A stretch of DNA of 64,000 bases, taken from positions 1,240,001 to 1,304,000 of the forward strand of contig NZ_KB907309.1 in the NCBI RefSeq assembly GCF_000381925.1, read 5' to 3'. Shown here one piece after another: positions 36,434 to 44,217 of this stretch. The notes under the pieces are model-generated. The model had not been told where the DNA came from. It saw only the letters and a program-made list of their open reading frames with translations, and did no database searches. Position 1 is the stretch's first letter, and every line of letters starts with the position of its first letter. A program made the translations under genes and the position numbers. This DNA comes from Nocardia sp. BMG111209. GTDB taxonomy: Bacteria; Actinomycetota; Actinomycetes; Mycobacteriales; Mycobacteriaceae.

Positions 36434-36590
36434 GGTCCTGCCTTCTCGTTGGCCCAGTTCCCCGGATTGACGTCGCCCATCAGGGTAGAACCTGGTGGTC
36501 CCGGGACCCAAAAAGGGTGCCGTCCGCCGCCGGGGCGGTGACCGGCGTCATCGGCAGGTCCCGTGCCGTGGCCGCCCGTCGCGGGGTAGC

Positions 36591-37001
36591 GTGGACCTCG
36601 TGTTCGTGGTAGCGCTGGTCCTGTTCATGCTCGCGGCGGTCTCCGTCGTCACCGGGGTGCTCGGGTTCACCGGGACGCTGCCCCGCAATCGTTTCGTCGG
36701 TGTGCACACCGACGATGCCCTCAGTACCGAGGAAACCTTCCGCGTCGCCAACCGGGTGGCGGCCCCGACCGGTTTCGGAGCCGGCCTGCTGCTGGCCGTC
36801 GGCGGCGCGATCGCGCTGACCGCCGGACCGCTCGCCGGGCTCGCGGCCGCCGCGGTGGCCATGGTGATCGCGCTGTTCACCCTCGGCGCGGGCGTGAACG
36901 CGGCCGAGGCGGCCGTCGCCGCGCTGGTGCCGGTCCGGGAGTCCTGCGGCAGCTCCTGTGGAGCCTGCTCCCTGCGCGGCGCCTGCGAGTCGGCGAACTG
37001 A
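36591..37001 (+). CDS. SdpI/YhfL-family membrane protein
   Basis: A 136-residue protein with three membrane helices. The SdpI-type core is GVLGFTGTLPRNRFVGVHTD, with ALSTEETFRVANRVA after it. In Bacillus the family gives immunity to the SdpC toxin, but most members have no known role. The C-terminus is unusual: ESCGSSCGACSLRGACES has four Cys in a CxxxCxxCxxxxxC pattern, which could bind metal or a cluster. The GTG at 36591 is chosen because TM1 begins right after it; the next GTG, nine bases on, is also possible. It converges on an ABC exporter gene. Confidence 0.82.
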   Translation: MDLVFVVALVLFMLAAVSVVTGVLGFTGTLPRNRFVGVHTDDALSTEETFRVANRVAAPTGFGAGLLLAVGGAIALTAGPLAGLAAAAVAMVIALFTLGAGVNAAEAAVAALVPVRESCGSSCGACSLRGACESAN

Positions 37002-37017
37002 TCGCCCCGGCCGTCGC

Positions 37018-37824
37018 TCAGCGGGTCTTGCGGCGGAACTGCGTCCGTGACCACCAGTAGCCCACCACTGCGAAGCCCACGCACCAGGCGACCGCGACGA
37101 TCCCGTTGTGGCCGATCGGGGTGCCCGACAGCAGTCCGCGCAGGGTCTCGGTCATCGGTGTGAAGGGCTGATATTCGGCGAACTGCCGGACCCCGCCGGG
37201 CATGGTGTCCGTCGGCACCAGCCCGCTGCCCAGGAAGGGCAGGAACAGGATCGGGGCCGGGAGGTTGCTGGCGCTCTCCGGCGTCGACGCGGACAGTCCG
37301 AAACCGACACCGAGCCAGGCCAGTCCGAAGATCACCAGTCCGACCAGGCCGAAGGCCGCCAGCCAGGCCAGCGGATTCGCCCCGGAGCGGAATCCGATCA
37401 GGACACCGACGACGACCATCAGGATCACCCCCAGCAGCCCCTGGATCAGCGTGCCCAGCACCTGACCGGTGAGGATCGCCGCATGGGACATGGGCATGGT
37501 CCGGAAGCGGTCGACGATGCCCTTCGTCATATCCGAGGCCACCCCCACCGCCACCCCGGCGACCAGGTACGCCGGAATCATCAGCATCATTCCGGGCACC
37601 ACGTAGTCGATGTAGCGCACACCCGACATGGCCCGGCCCAGCGCGCCGCCGAAGATGTAGTCGAACAACAGCAGCAACAGCACCGGCATGACGATCACGC
37701 CGATGGTCATGCCGGGATACCGCTTGGCGTGCACCAGGTTCCGGCGCAGCATGGTGACCGTGTCGGTCACCGGGGCGGTGGTCGTGCTCATGGGTCGATC
37801 CGCTCTCTGGTAGGTGGTGGTCAT
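37018..37824 (-). CDS. ABC-2 exporter permease, DrrB type
   Basis: A 268-residue permease of the ABC-2 family with about six membrane helices. It contains the DrrB-like stretch VVPGMMLMIPAYLVAGVAVG and DMTKGIVDRFRTMPMSHAAI. The C-terminal region PFLGSGLVPTDTMPGGVRQF and EYQPFTPMTETLRGLL is characteristic. The start ATG (37824) overlaps the ATPase stop (ATGA). With the ATPase it forms an exporter for a drug, lipid or other hydrophobic compound. The substrate is not evident; the closest described relatives export daunorubicin or cell-envelope lipids. The EXLDI gene upstream is probably under the same control. Confidence 0.9.
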   Translation of the reverse strand: MTTTYQRADRPMSTTTAPVTDTVTMLRRNLVHAKRYPGMTIGVIVMPVLLLLLFDYIFGGALGRAMSGVRYIDYVVPGMMLMIPAYLVAGVAVGVASDMTKGIVDRFRTMPMSHAAILTGQVLGTLIQGLLGVILMVVVGVLIGFRSGANPLAWLAAFGLVGLVIFGLAWLGVGFGLSASTPESASNLPAPILFLPFLGSGLVPTDTMPGGVRQFAEYQPFTPMTETLRGLLSGTPIGHNGIVAVAWCVGFAVVGYWWSRTQFRRKTR

Positions 37825-38774
37825 CGGCCGGCGGGGGTCCGGTCCGGGTCGCCGGTGAGGGTGAGGAAGACGTCGTCGAGGTCCGGGGTGTGCACGGACA
37901 GGCCCGCGGGTTCCAGGCCGGCGCCGTCGAGGCGGTCGAGTACCGCGCGCAGGGTGGCCACGGCGCCGTCGCTGGGCACCGCGAGGGTCAGATCCTCGGG
38001 CCGGGCCACGCCGCCGAGCAGGTCGGCGGCCGTGTCCAGTTCGGCGCGGTTGTCGAAGTCCAGCCGGATGTGGCCGCCGGGGACCAGCCGTTTCAGCTGA
38101 TCCGGGGTGCCCTCGGCGACGATGCGACCGTGGTCGAGGACCGCGATCCGATGCGCCAGCGCGTCGGCCTCCTCCAGATACTGCGTGGTGAGGAAGATGG
38201 TGACGCCGCCGGCGACCAGCTCGCGGATGACGTCCCACATGGCCCGGCGGCTGCGGGGGTCCAGGCCGACGGTGGGCTCGTCCAGGAAGATGATCCGGGG
38301 TTCGCCGACCAGCGTCATCGCCAGGTCCAGGCGGCGCTGCATACCGCCGGAGTAGGTGCTCGCCACCTTGTTCGCGGCCTCGGCCAGATCGAACCGGGCC
38401 AGCAGCTCGTCGGCGCGCCGGGTGCGCTCGCGGCGGGGCAGATGCCGCAGATCGCCCATCAGCAGCAGGTTCTCCCGGCCGGTGAGCAGTTCGTCGACCG
38501 CCGAGAACTGGCCGGTCACGCCGATCAGTTCGCGCACCGGGCCCGGATCGACGGTGACGTCGTGCCCGCCGACGCGGATATCGCCCCCGTCGGCGCGCAG
38601 CAGGGTCGACAGGATGTGCACGGTGGTGGTCTTGCCGGCGCCGTTGGGCCCGAGCATGGCGTAGATCGTGCCGGCCGGGACGGTGAGGTCGATACCGTCC
38701 AGCACGACCTGATCGCCGAAGGATTTCCGCAGGCCGGCGGCCGAGATGGCGGGGGTTCGCGGGATATCGGACAT
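37821..38774 (-). CDS. ABC exporter ATPase, DrrA type
   Basis: A 317-residue ATPase. Walker A is LGPNGAGKTTTVHIL, the Q-loop region GVTGQFSAVDELLTG, the signature YSGGMQRRLDLAMTLV, and Walker B RIIFLDEPTVGLDPRSRR. The H-loop reads FLTTQYLEEAD, with Gln in place of the usual His, a DrrA-subfamily trait. The C-terminal DUF4162-like part contains LSVHTPDLDDVFLTLTG. The ATG at 38774 has GAGGAA upstream, and its stop overlaps the permease start. It powers the DrrB-like permease. An AT-rich stretch with repeated ATGAAT upstream may be a regulator site. Confidence 0.93.
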   Translation of the reverse strand: MSDIPRTPAISAAGLRKSFGDQVVLDGIDLTVPAGTIYAMLGPNGAGKTTTVHILSTLLRADGGDIRVGGHDVTVDPGPVRELIGVTGQFSAVDELLTGRENLLLMGDLRHLPRRERTRRADELLARFDLAEAANKVASTYSGGMQRRLDLAMTLVGEPRIIFLDEPTVGLDPRSRRAMWDVIRELVAGGVTIFLTTQYLEEADALAHRIAVLDHGRIVAEGTPDQLKRLVPGGHIRLDFDNRAELDTAADLLGGVARPEDLTLAVPSDGAVATLRAVLDRLDGAGLEPAGLSVHTPDLDDVFLTLTGDPDRTPAGR

Positions 38775-38800
38775 GATTCCTCTTCGTTCGAAATTGATAA

Positions 38801-38816
38801 ATGAATCGTTATGAAT
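38801..38816. promoter_or_regulatory. Direct repeat in the AT-rich exporter promoter
   Basis: ATGAAT at 38801-38806 and again at 38811-38816, exactly one helical turn apart, within an AT-rich patch 27 to 42 bases upstream of the DrrA-like start. A candidate site for a regulator or for RNA polymerase. Confidence 0.4.
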
Positions 38817-38900
38817 GCATGGGTCGGGTACGCCGCGACCATGGGGACGGCCGAGGTGGACGGTGTGCGGTTGTGGCCGGGCGCGGGGCCCGGCGGTCGA

Positions 38901-39419
38901 TCAGATGTCGAGATCCTCGATGTGCGGATGCGATTCGAGGTCGGCCACCCGGCGGTACAACTTCGCCGGGATGTGGTCACGGAGGTCGTCGAGCGAATCG
39001 AACACCTGCATGTCGAAATCGCCCCACTCCTCCATCGGGGCGATGCCGAGCATCTTGCGCCAGTTGGTCAGATCCTTGAGCCAGTTGGCGTCGGTGGGGT
39101 AGTCCTTCCAATCCGAGTGCTGGGTGTGCAGCGCCAATTTGCCCTTCCGCGTGCGGAATACGCGGTACTGCTCGAGCTTCGCGCCGTTCAGGTCGCGCAA
39201 CTCGGCCAGCAGCCGGCCGGAGAACCGGATCTGCCGGACGCCGTCGTGCCCGACCCGGAGCACCACTTCTTCGAAGCCGGCCATGCGGCCCTCCTCCAGT
39301 TCGATGAATCGGCGCAGCGCCGCGAGGATCGCGCCGGACAGATTGCCCCCCACGAGCTCCTGCGCGCGATCGAACAGCGGCAGGTCCTCGTCTTTCACGT
39401 AGACCGTCTTGTTGGGCAT
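38901..39419 (-). CDS. EXLDI-family protein
   Basis: A 172-residue actinobacterial protein whose C-terminus ends HPHIEDLDI, the motif that names the EXLDI family. The N-terminus (MPNKTVYVKDEDLPLFDRAQ) looks like a ribbon-helix-helix segment, so it may bind DNA or partner proteins. The middle part is conserved (KGKLALHTQHSDWKDYPTDA). The family function is not known. It is 126 bases upstream of a DrrAB-type exporter on the same strand. A perfect ATACGTATA palindrome lies 10 bases before its ATG (39419), so expression is tightly controlled, perhaps by the protein itself. Members of this family often neighbour PadR or TetR regulators; none is present here. Confidence 0.85.
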   Translation of the reverse strand: MPNKTVYVKDEDLPLFDRAQELVGGNLSGAILAALRRFIELEEGRMAGFEEVVLRVGHDGVRQIRFSGRLLAELRDLNGAKLEQYRVFRTRKGKLALHTQHSDWKDYPTDANWLKDLTNWRKMLGIAPMEEWGDFDMQVFDSLDDLRDHIPAKLYRRVADLESHPHIEDLDI

Positions 39420-39428
39420 GCCTCCAAT

Positions 39429-39448
39429 ATACGTATATGTATACGTAT
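39429..39448. promoter_or_regulatory. Perfect ATACGTATA palindrome before the EXLDI gene
   Basis: ATACGTATA (39429-39437), TG, TATACGTAT (39440-39448): perfect 9-bp arms. It is pure AT/CG alternation in a GC-rich genome, ten bases from the EXLDI start. Very likely an operator overlapping the promoter. Confidence 0.8.
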
Positions 39449-39612
39449 AAGGCAAGGAGGGCGGCGACCTGCGTATACGGGTCGGTTCCGAACTCGGAGC
39501 CGGAAAATCCGGCCCGTACTGAACCGAAGATCGGCGTGGCTCGTGGACGGGTTGTACGAGCGACCCGGATGTGCGCGAACGTCGAGGTGTGCGTGCACAG
39601 GAAGGAGTGCCC

Positions 39613-41301
39613 ATGCCGACGCGGGCGGTGGACTATCTGGTGCAAGCGGTCGCGGCCCTGGACGTACATCACGTCTTCGGGGTCGACGGCGCGAATATCG
39701 AGGATTTCTACGATGCCGTGTTCGACACGGACTGTGATGTCACCGGTGTGGTGGCCAAACACGAATTCTCGGCGGCCACCATGGCCGACGGCTACGCCCG
39801 TTCCACTGCCGGACTCGGGGTCGTGGTCGCCACCTCCGGCGGCGGGTCGATGAATCTGGTTGCCGGACTGGCGGAATCGTTCGCCTCCCGGGTTCCGGTG
39901 CTGGCGCTGGTCGGACAGGCTCCGACCGTACTGGAAGGCAAAGGGGCCTTTCAGGACACCAGCGGACTTGCCGGAACCTTCGATGCCGCAAGGCTTTACG
40001 AGCCGATCAGCTACTACTGCGCCCGGGTGAACAGTGCGGCCGAACTGCCGGCCCACCTGGCGCGGGCGGTGGTGGCGACCCGGCGCGGCGGGCCCGCGGT
40101 GTTGTTGTTGCCCAAGGATGTGCAACAAGCGGACATGGGCGAGGTCGAACCCTTCCGGGTGCCGGCGCCGGCGGGCACGGCGGATGCGGCCGGCGTGGAG
40201 TCGGTCCGCACCGCGCTGTGGACCGCCCGGTCCACCGGCAAGGTGGTGGTCATCGCCGGCGATCAGGTGGCGCGCGACGACGCGCGCGCCGAATTGCAGC
40301 GATTGGCCACGGCACTGGATGCCGCGGTGGGAGTGGCACCGGATGCCAAGGATGTCTACGACCACGATCTGCCCGGATTCTGCGGAGTGGCCGGCAGCAT
40401 GGGCCACGCGGAACTCGTCGACGCCGTGCGCGGCGCCGCCCTGTGTGTCCTGGTCGGCACCCGGTTGCCGGTCACCGCGCGCACCGGACTGGACGAGCCG
40501 CTGGGCACGGTGCCGGTGGTCAGTGTCGGCGCCGAGGAGCCGTATCTGCCCGCACTCCACTTCACCAGCACGGATCTGGCCGCCACGCTGGCCCTGCTCG
40601 CCGCGCCGGAGGACGGCGCCGCGGCGGTGACTTCGGCGGAGCCGCAGCGCCGGATGAAGGAGCTCACGCCACTGTCGGTGCCGGAGGCCGGCGGGCCCGG
40701 CCTGCGCTACCGCGATATCGTCGAAACCCTCAACGGCGCAATCGAATCCGGCACGGACGTATTCGCCGACGCGGGTAACACCGGCGCCGCGGTGGTACAC
40801 CACCTGCGGTTGCCGCACGACGGCCGGTTCGTCGTGGCCCTCGGCATGGGCGGTATGGGATACGCCTTCGGGGCGGGTATCGGCTCGGCATTCGCCCGCC
40901 GGTGGCAGCCCGACGGCGGCGAGCGCCGGACATTCGTCGTCGCGGGGGACGGCGCATTCTTCATGCACGGTATGGAGATTCACACTGCGATCGAATACGC
41001 ACTGCCGATCACATTCGTGGTGTGCAACAACAATGCACACGCCATGTGCATCACTCGGGAGCAACTGTATTATGGGGACAGATACAGCTTCAATCGCTTC
41101 CGGCCCACCGACATCGGCGCCGGTGTGGCGGCAATGTTCCCGGAACTGCCGGCCTGGTCTCCGCGAAGCATCGAGGAATTGGCCGCCGTTCTGCGCCTGT
41201 GCCTGGACCACCCGGGCCCCTCGTTCGTCTGTATCGATTGCGATCCCGACGAAATTCCCCCGTTCGTTCCCTTTCTGTCGGTTCCCAGGAGGCATCCGTG
41301 A
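39613..41301 (+). CDS. Thiamine-diphosphate enzyme (acetolactate synthase/benzoylformate decarboxylase type)
   Basis: A 562-residue ThDP enzyme with the three usual domains. The catalytic Glu lies in VAKHEFSAATMADGYA. The central Rossmann domain is at about 190-330. The ThDP motif GDGAFFMHGMEIHTAIEYAL, running into FVVCNNNAHAM, supplies GDG...NN. Close features to acetolactate synthase are seen, but no FAD-linked context or small subunit. It would decarboxylate a 2-oxo acid and may add the aldehyde unit to another carbonyl. The ATG at 39613 has an AAGGAG site. It is the first of four overlapping genes (SRPBCC, KAS III-like, aminotransferase), so it probably makes the starter for a small amino-ketone-like product. 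The substrate is unknown. Confidence 0.88.
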   Translation: MPTRAVDYLVQAVAALDVHHVFGVDGANIEDFYDAVFDTDCDVTGVVAKHEFSAATMADGYARSTAGLGVVVATSGGGSMNLVAGLAESFASRVPVLALVGQAPTVLEGKGAFQDTSGLAGTFDAARLYEPISYYCARVNSAAELPAHLARAVVATRRGGPAVLLLPKDVQQADMGEVEPFRVPAPAGTADAAGVESVRTALWTARSTGKVVVIAGDQVARDDARAELQRLATALDAAVGVAPDAKDVYDHDLPGFCGVAGSMGHAELVDAVRGAALCVLVGTRLPVTARTGLDEPLGTVPVVSVGAEEPYLPALHFTSTDLAATLALLAAPEDGAAAVTSAEPQRRMKELTPLSVPEAGGPGLRYRDIVETLNGAIESGTDVFADAGNTGAAVVHHLRLPHDGRFVVALGMGGMGYAFGAGIGSAFARRWQPDGGERRTFVVAGDGAFFMHGMEIHTAIEYALPITFVVCNNNAHAMCITREQLYYGDRYSFNRFRPTDIGAGVAAMFPELPAWSPRSIEELAAVLRLCLDHPGPSFVCIDCDPDEIPPFVPFLSVPRRHP

Positions 41302-41954
41302 CCACCAGTGCCCTACCCGCGCTCAGCGATATTCCCGAGGTGTTGCCCGGCGTCCTGCGCATCGAGAACTCCGATCGCGAGGCCACCACGCCGATCATCG
41401 TCGACATGCTGCGCTCGGTGTATCCGCACGATCAGATCTTCGGTGAGTTCTGCCCGGTCCAGGCCTACATCGCCGCACCGCCGCAGGAGGTGTTCGACTA
41501 TCTGGCCGACACCCGGTGCCTGGAGGAATGGACCTACAGCCTGCGCGGATTCGTCGAGACCGAGGAGCCCGGGCTCTGGCTCGCCTACGACCGGCTGGGC
41601 AAGGAGACCGAGATCTACACTCGCACGGTCGCGCACGCCGACGCCATGACGGTGGACTACCACTGCGCCTGGGATCAGGGTTCGCATCTGTGGATGATCT
41701 ACCTGATGCGCGTGATCGATGCGCAATTGGTATTCAACAAGCCGGGTTCGGTGGTGATCTGGGTCAACTGTCACCATCCGTTCTACGACGAGAATCCCTA
41801 TCCGGAAGCGGCGCCGCCGGGACGACCGGTGTGGGTCGGCGATTTCTGGGACATGTTCTCCGCCGGACATCAGCTGGAAATGGACAACCTGAAGGCCATC
41901 TGTGAATATCGGGCAGCGCACGGCCTCCCCATCAAGCCCGACTGGATGAAGTGA
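41298..41954 (+). CDS. SRPBCC (START-like) domain protein
   Basis: A 218-residue protein. The GTG at 41298 overlaps the ThDP enzyme stop (GTGA). After about 50 residues the START/Bet v1-like fold begins at CPVQAYIAAPPQEVFDYLAD with the conserved TRCLEEWTYSLRG. It ends in a long helix (FWDMFSAGHQLEMDNLKAIC). Such proteins bind hydrophobic molecules; in biosynthetic clusters they act as cyclases, aromatases or carriers of intermediates. No catalytic motif can be named. The position between the ThDP enzyme and the KAS III-like protein indicates it handles an intermediate of the same pathway. Confidence 0.85.
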   Translation: MTTSALPALSDIPEVLPGVLRIENSDREATTPIIVDMLRSVYPHDQIFGEFCPVQAYIAAPPQEVFDYLADTRCLEEWTYSLRGFVETEEPGLWLAYDRLGKETEIYTRTVAHADAMTVDYHCAWDQGSHLWMIYLMRVIDAQLVFNKPGSVVIWVNCHHPFYDENPYPEAAPPGRPVWVGDFWDMFSAGHQLEMDNLKAICEYRAAHGLPIKPDWMK

Positions 41955-41968
41955 GGACGGTAACACCC

Positions 41969-43012
41969 ATGGAATTCACGGATTCCGTCGCGCCGACGCA
42001 TGCGCCGGTGAGTCTCGTCGACGTGTCGAGTTATCTGCCCGGCGACCCGGTCGGCACCGAATATTTCACGCAGTTCGCCCGCTCCGATCGGATGGCGAAG
42101 AATGTCATGTTCCGCGCGCCGCGCGCCCGCCATCACGTCTCGCGGGACCAGACGGCGGTGGACATGGTCGAACAGGCGGCGGCGCCGCTGCGCGAGCGGC
42201 ACGGCACCGATCTGTTCCGCGATATCGACATCCTGATCACCCACACCCAGCTGCCGGACAATCCGGTGATGGGCTGCGGGCCGGAGGTGGCCCGGCGGCT
42301 GGACATGCGTCCCGGCTGGGTTTTCGATGTGCACAACAGCGGGTGCGCGGCCTTCGTGCACATGATGGCGCTGGCCCGGATGATCATGCAGACCACCGAC
42401 GCCAAGACCGCGCTGATCGCCGCGACCCAGAACACCGCCGGTCAGGTCTTCACCCAGACCGATATCCGCAAACTCGCCCAGGCCCCGGTGCCCGGCGACG
42501 GCTGCGGCGTCGGGCTGCTGGTGAAGAACGACGACGCGCCGATCCTGGACATCGAATGCCGCAGCTATCCCGAATTCGCCGGTGACATGGACTTCAGCAG
42601 CGGATCCGACCGCAAGTACTGGGAGCCGGGCGAGGGGCAGGGCTGCGTCAGCTTCACCGAATCCAAGGTCACCAAGGTGTTCGCGCGCGGCAACCGGCTG
42701 GTGCCGGAGGTGGCGCTGACGGTGTGCGACCGGATCGGGGTGAAGGGGCGCGATATCGACACCTTCGTCACCAACCAGCCGAACCGGCTGTTCCTGCGCA
42801 ACTGGCACGACGCGCTGGAGATGCCGGCCGAGCGGCATCCGGACACCTTCGACCGGTGCGGAAACCTTTTCGCCGCAGGCATTCCCGTCACCCTCGACAC
42901 CGAGAACCGGGCCGGGCGGCTGGACAACGGTTCGGTGGTGCTGATGGCCGCCTTCGCGCACGCGGGCGATTTCGCGGCGGCCGCGGCGGTGCGCTGGGGG
43001 GCCGGACGATGA
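41969..43012 (+). CDS. KAS III-like thiolase-fold enzyme with altered triad
   Basis: A 347-residue FabH-like protein. The nucleophile Cys126 is in DVHNSGCAAFVHMM, and the Asn of the triad is in DRCGNLFAAGIP (Asn299). The place of the usual His (HQAN) reads TNQPNRL, giving Asn269. A Cys-Asn-Asn set suggests acyl transfer to O, N or S rather than decarboxylative condensation, as in CerJ/DpsC-type variants. The ATG at 41969 is used; a GTG at 41951 overlapping the previous stop would add six residues. The end overlaps the aminotransferase start (ATGA). Its acyl donor and acceptor are unknown. Confidence 0.87.
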   Translation: MEFTDSVAPTHAPVSLVDVSSYLPGDPVGTEYFTQFARSDRMAKNVMFRAPRARHHVSRDQTAVDMVEQAAAPLRERHGTDLFRDIDILITHTQLPDNPVMGCGPEVARRLDMRPGWVFDVHNSGCAAFVHMMALARMIMQTTDAKTALIAATQNTAGQVFTQTDIRKLAQAPVPGDGCGVGLLVKNDDAPILDIECRSYPEFAGDMDFSSGSDRKYWEPGEGQGCVSFTESKVTKVFARGNRLVPEVALTVCDRIGVKGRDIDTFVTNQPNRLFLRNWHDALEMPAERHPDTFDRCGNLFAAGIPVTLDTENRAGRLDNGSVVLMAAFAHAGDFAAAAAVRWGAGR

Positions 43013-44124
43013 CCACCCGCACCGCGACCTTCCGGCACCGTCCGGAGGGCGCCCGCTTCGATCTCACGCTCAGCGAGAATCCGTTCCCGCCTTTACCTTC
43101 CGTGGTGTCCGCGCTGGAACACACTCTGGCGGAGGCGAATCGGTATCCGGAGTTCCTGCCGCACCGGCTGCCGCAGGTGATCTCGGCGCATCTGGGCATC
43201 GATGCCGATCGGGTCGTGGTCGGGGCCGGCGGTACCGGGGTGGTGCTGCAGATCATGCAGGCGCTCACGGTACCCGGGCAGCGCATGGTGTACGCGGCGC
43301 CGACCTTCGACGGCTATCCGATCATGGCGGGGATGGTCGGCCTGGAAACCGTTGGCGTGGGCCTGGATTCGTCCGGCCGGCAGGACCTGTGGGCGATGGC
43401 GCGGGCCGTCGACGAGTGCACCGGGCTGATCGCGGTGTGCCGTCCGCACAATCCGACCGGCACCGTGGTCCCGGCCAGCGAGCTGAAGGCGTTCCTCTTC
43501 GGTGTGCCCCGGCACATTCCGGTGATCCTGGACGAGGCGTACGTCGAATTCCTCGGCGACGGGGATTCGCTGGACGCGGTGCAGTTGACGGACCGGTATC
43601 CGAATCTGCTGGTGCTGCGCACCTTCTCGAAGGCGTACGGTCTCGCCGGACTGCGCATCGGCTACGCCTTCGGGCAGCCGGAGCTGGTCCGCCGGGTCCG
43701 CCGGCTGCAATTGCCGTTCGGCACACCGGAATCCGCGGTGGCGGCGGTCGTCGCCTGCTATGCGGCCGGCGCCGAACTGACCGAGCGCATCGCCCGCATC
43801 GGCACCGAACGGGAACTGCTGCGCACGATGTTGCGGACCCGCGGTATCCGGGTGCCCCGCAGCCGGGCCAACTTCCTGTATCTGCCCGGACCGGGGACCG
43901 CCGAGACCCTGGCCCGCGCCGGAATCGCCGCCAAGGCGTATCCGGACGGCAGCGCCCGCATCACCGTCGGCGATCCCGCCGCGGGCGCCGCGGTGCTGAG
44001 CGCGCTGGGATTCCCGGCGGCGCCGCTGCCGGTTCGCCGCGGCCCGGCGATCCCGCAGATCCTGCCGGACGATACGAACATGTGGGCCCGGACCGTCGAC
44101 TGCGAGCCCAGTCTGTCGCGCTGA
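43009..44124 (+). CDS. PLP aminotransferase, HisC/aromatic type
   Basis: A 371-residue fold-type I aminotransferase of the HisC/Pat class. The N-terminal LTLSENPFPPLPSVV (residues about 18-32) is the HisC start. PLP contacts are VGAGGTGVVLQIMQAL, CRPHNPTGTVVP (Asn), VILDEAYVEFLGDGD (Asp, Tyr), and the Schiff-base Lys in RTFSKAYGLAGLRIG. The substrate Arg lies near SARITVGDP. It could form an amine from a ketone made by the preceding enzymes. It is coupled by ATGA to the KAS III-like gene and ends the operon before a strong terminator. A dedicated histidine role is unlikely with this company. Confidence 0.9.
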   Translation: MTTRTATFRHRPEGARFDLTLSENPFPPLPSVVSALEHTLAEANRYPEFLPHRLPQVISAHLGIDADRVVVGAGGTGVVLQIMQALTVPGQRMVYAAPTFDGYPIMAGMVGLETVGVGLDSSGRQDLWAMARAVDECTGLIAVCRPHNPTGTVVPASELKAFLFGVPRHIPVILDEAYVEFLGDGDSLDAVQLTDRYPNLLVLRTFSKAYGLAGLRIGYAFGQPELVRRVRRLQLPFGTPESAVAAVVACYAAGAELTERIARIGTERELLRTMLRTRGIRVPRSRANFLYLPGPGTAETLARAGIAAKAYPDGSARITVGDPAAGAAVLSALGFPAAPLPVRRGPAIPQILPDDTNMWARTVDCEPSLSR

Positions 44125-44139
44125 CGCCGGAACACGAAC

Positions 44140-44170
44140 GGGGCCCACCGGATTGCTTCCGGTGGGCCCC
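44140..44170 (+). terminator. Stem-loop terminator of the biosynthetic operon
   Basis: GGGGCCCACCGG (44140-44151), a 7-base loop, and CCGGTGGGCCCC (44159-44170): perfect 12-bp arms starting 15 bases after the stop codon. It also stands between this unit and the converging anti-sigma gene. Confidence 0.87.
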
Positions 44171-44217
44171 GTATTCGTCGTGGTGGGTGGGTCCTGCAGG
44201 GCCTACTGCCGTGGGCC

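Noticed and set aside
33779..36541. 920-codon plus-strand frame opposite leuS
   Set aside because: Antisense shadow of a complete leucyl-tRNA synthetase; no recognisable domain.
37824..38238. Upstream extension of the ABC permease into the ATPase gene
   Set aside because: It is an out-of-frame shadow of the ATPase; the start at 37824 overlaps the ATPase stop as usual.
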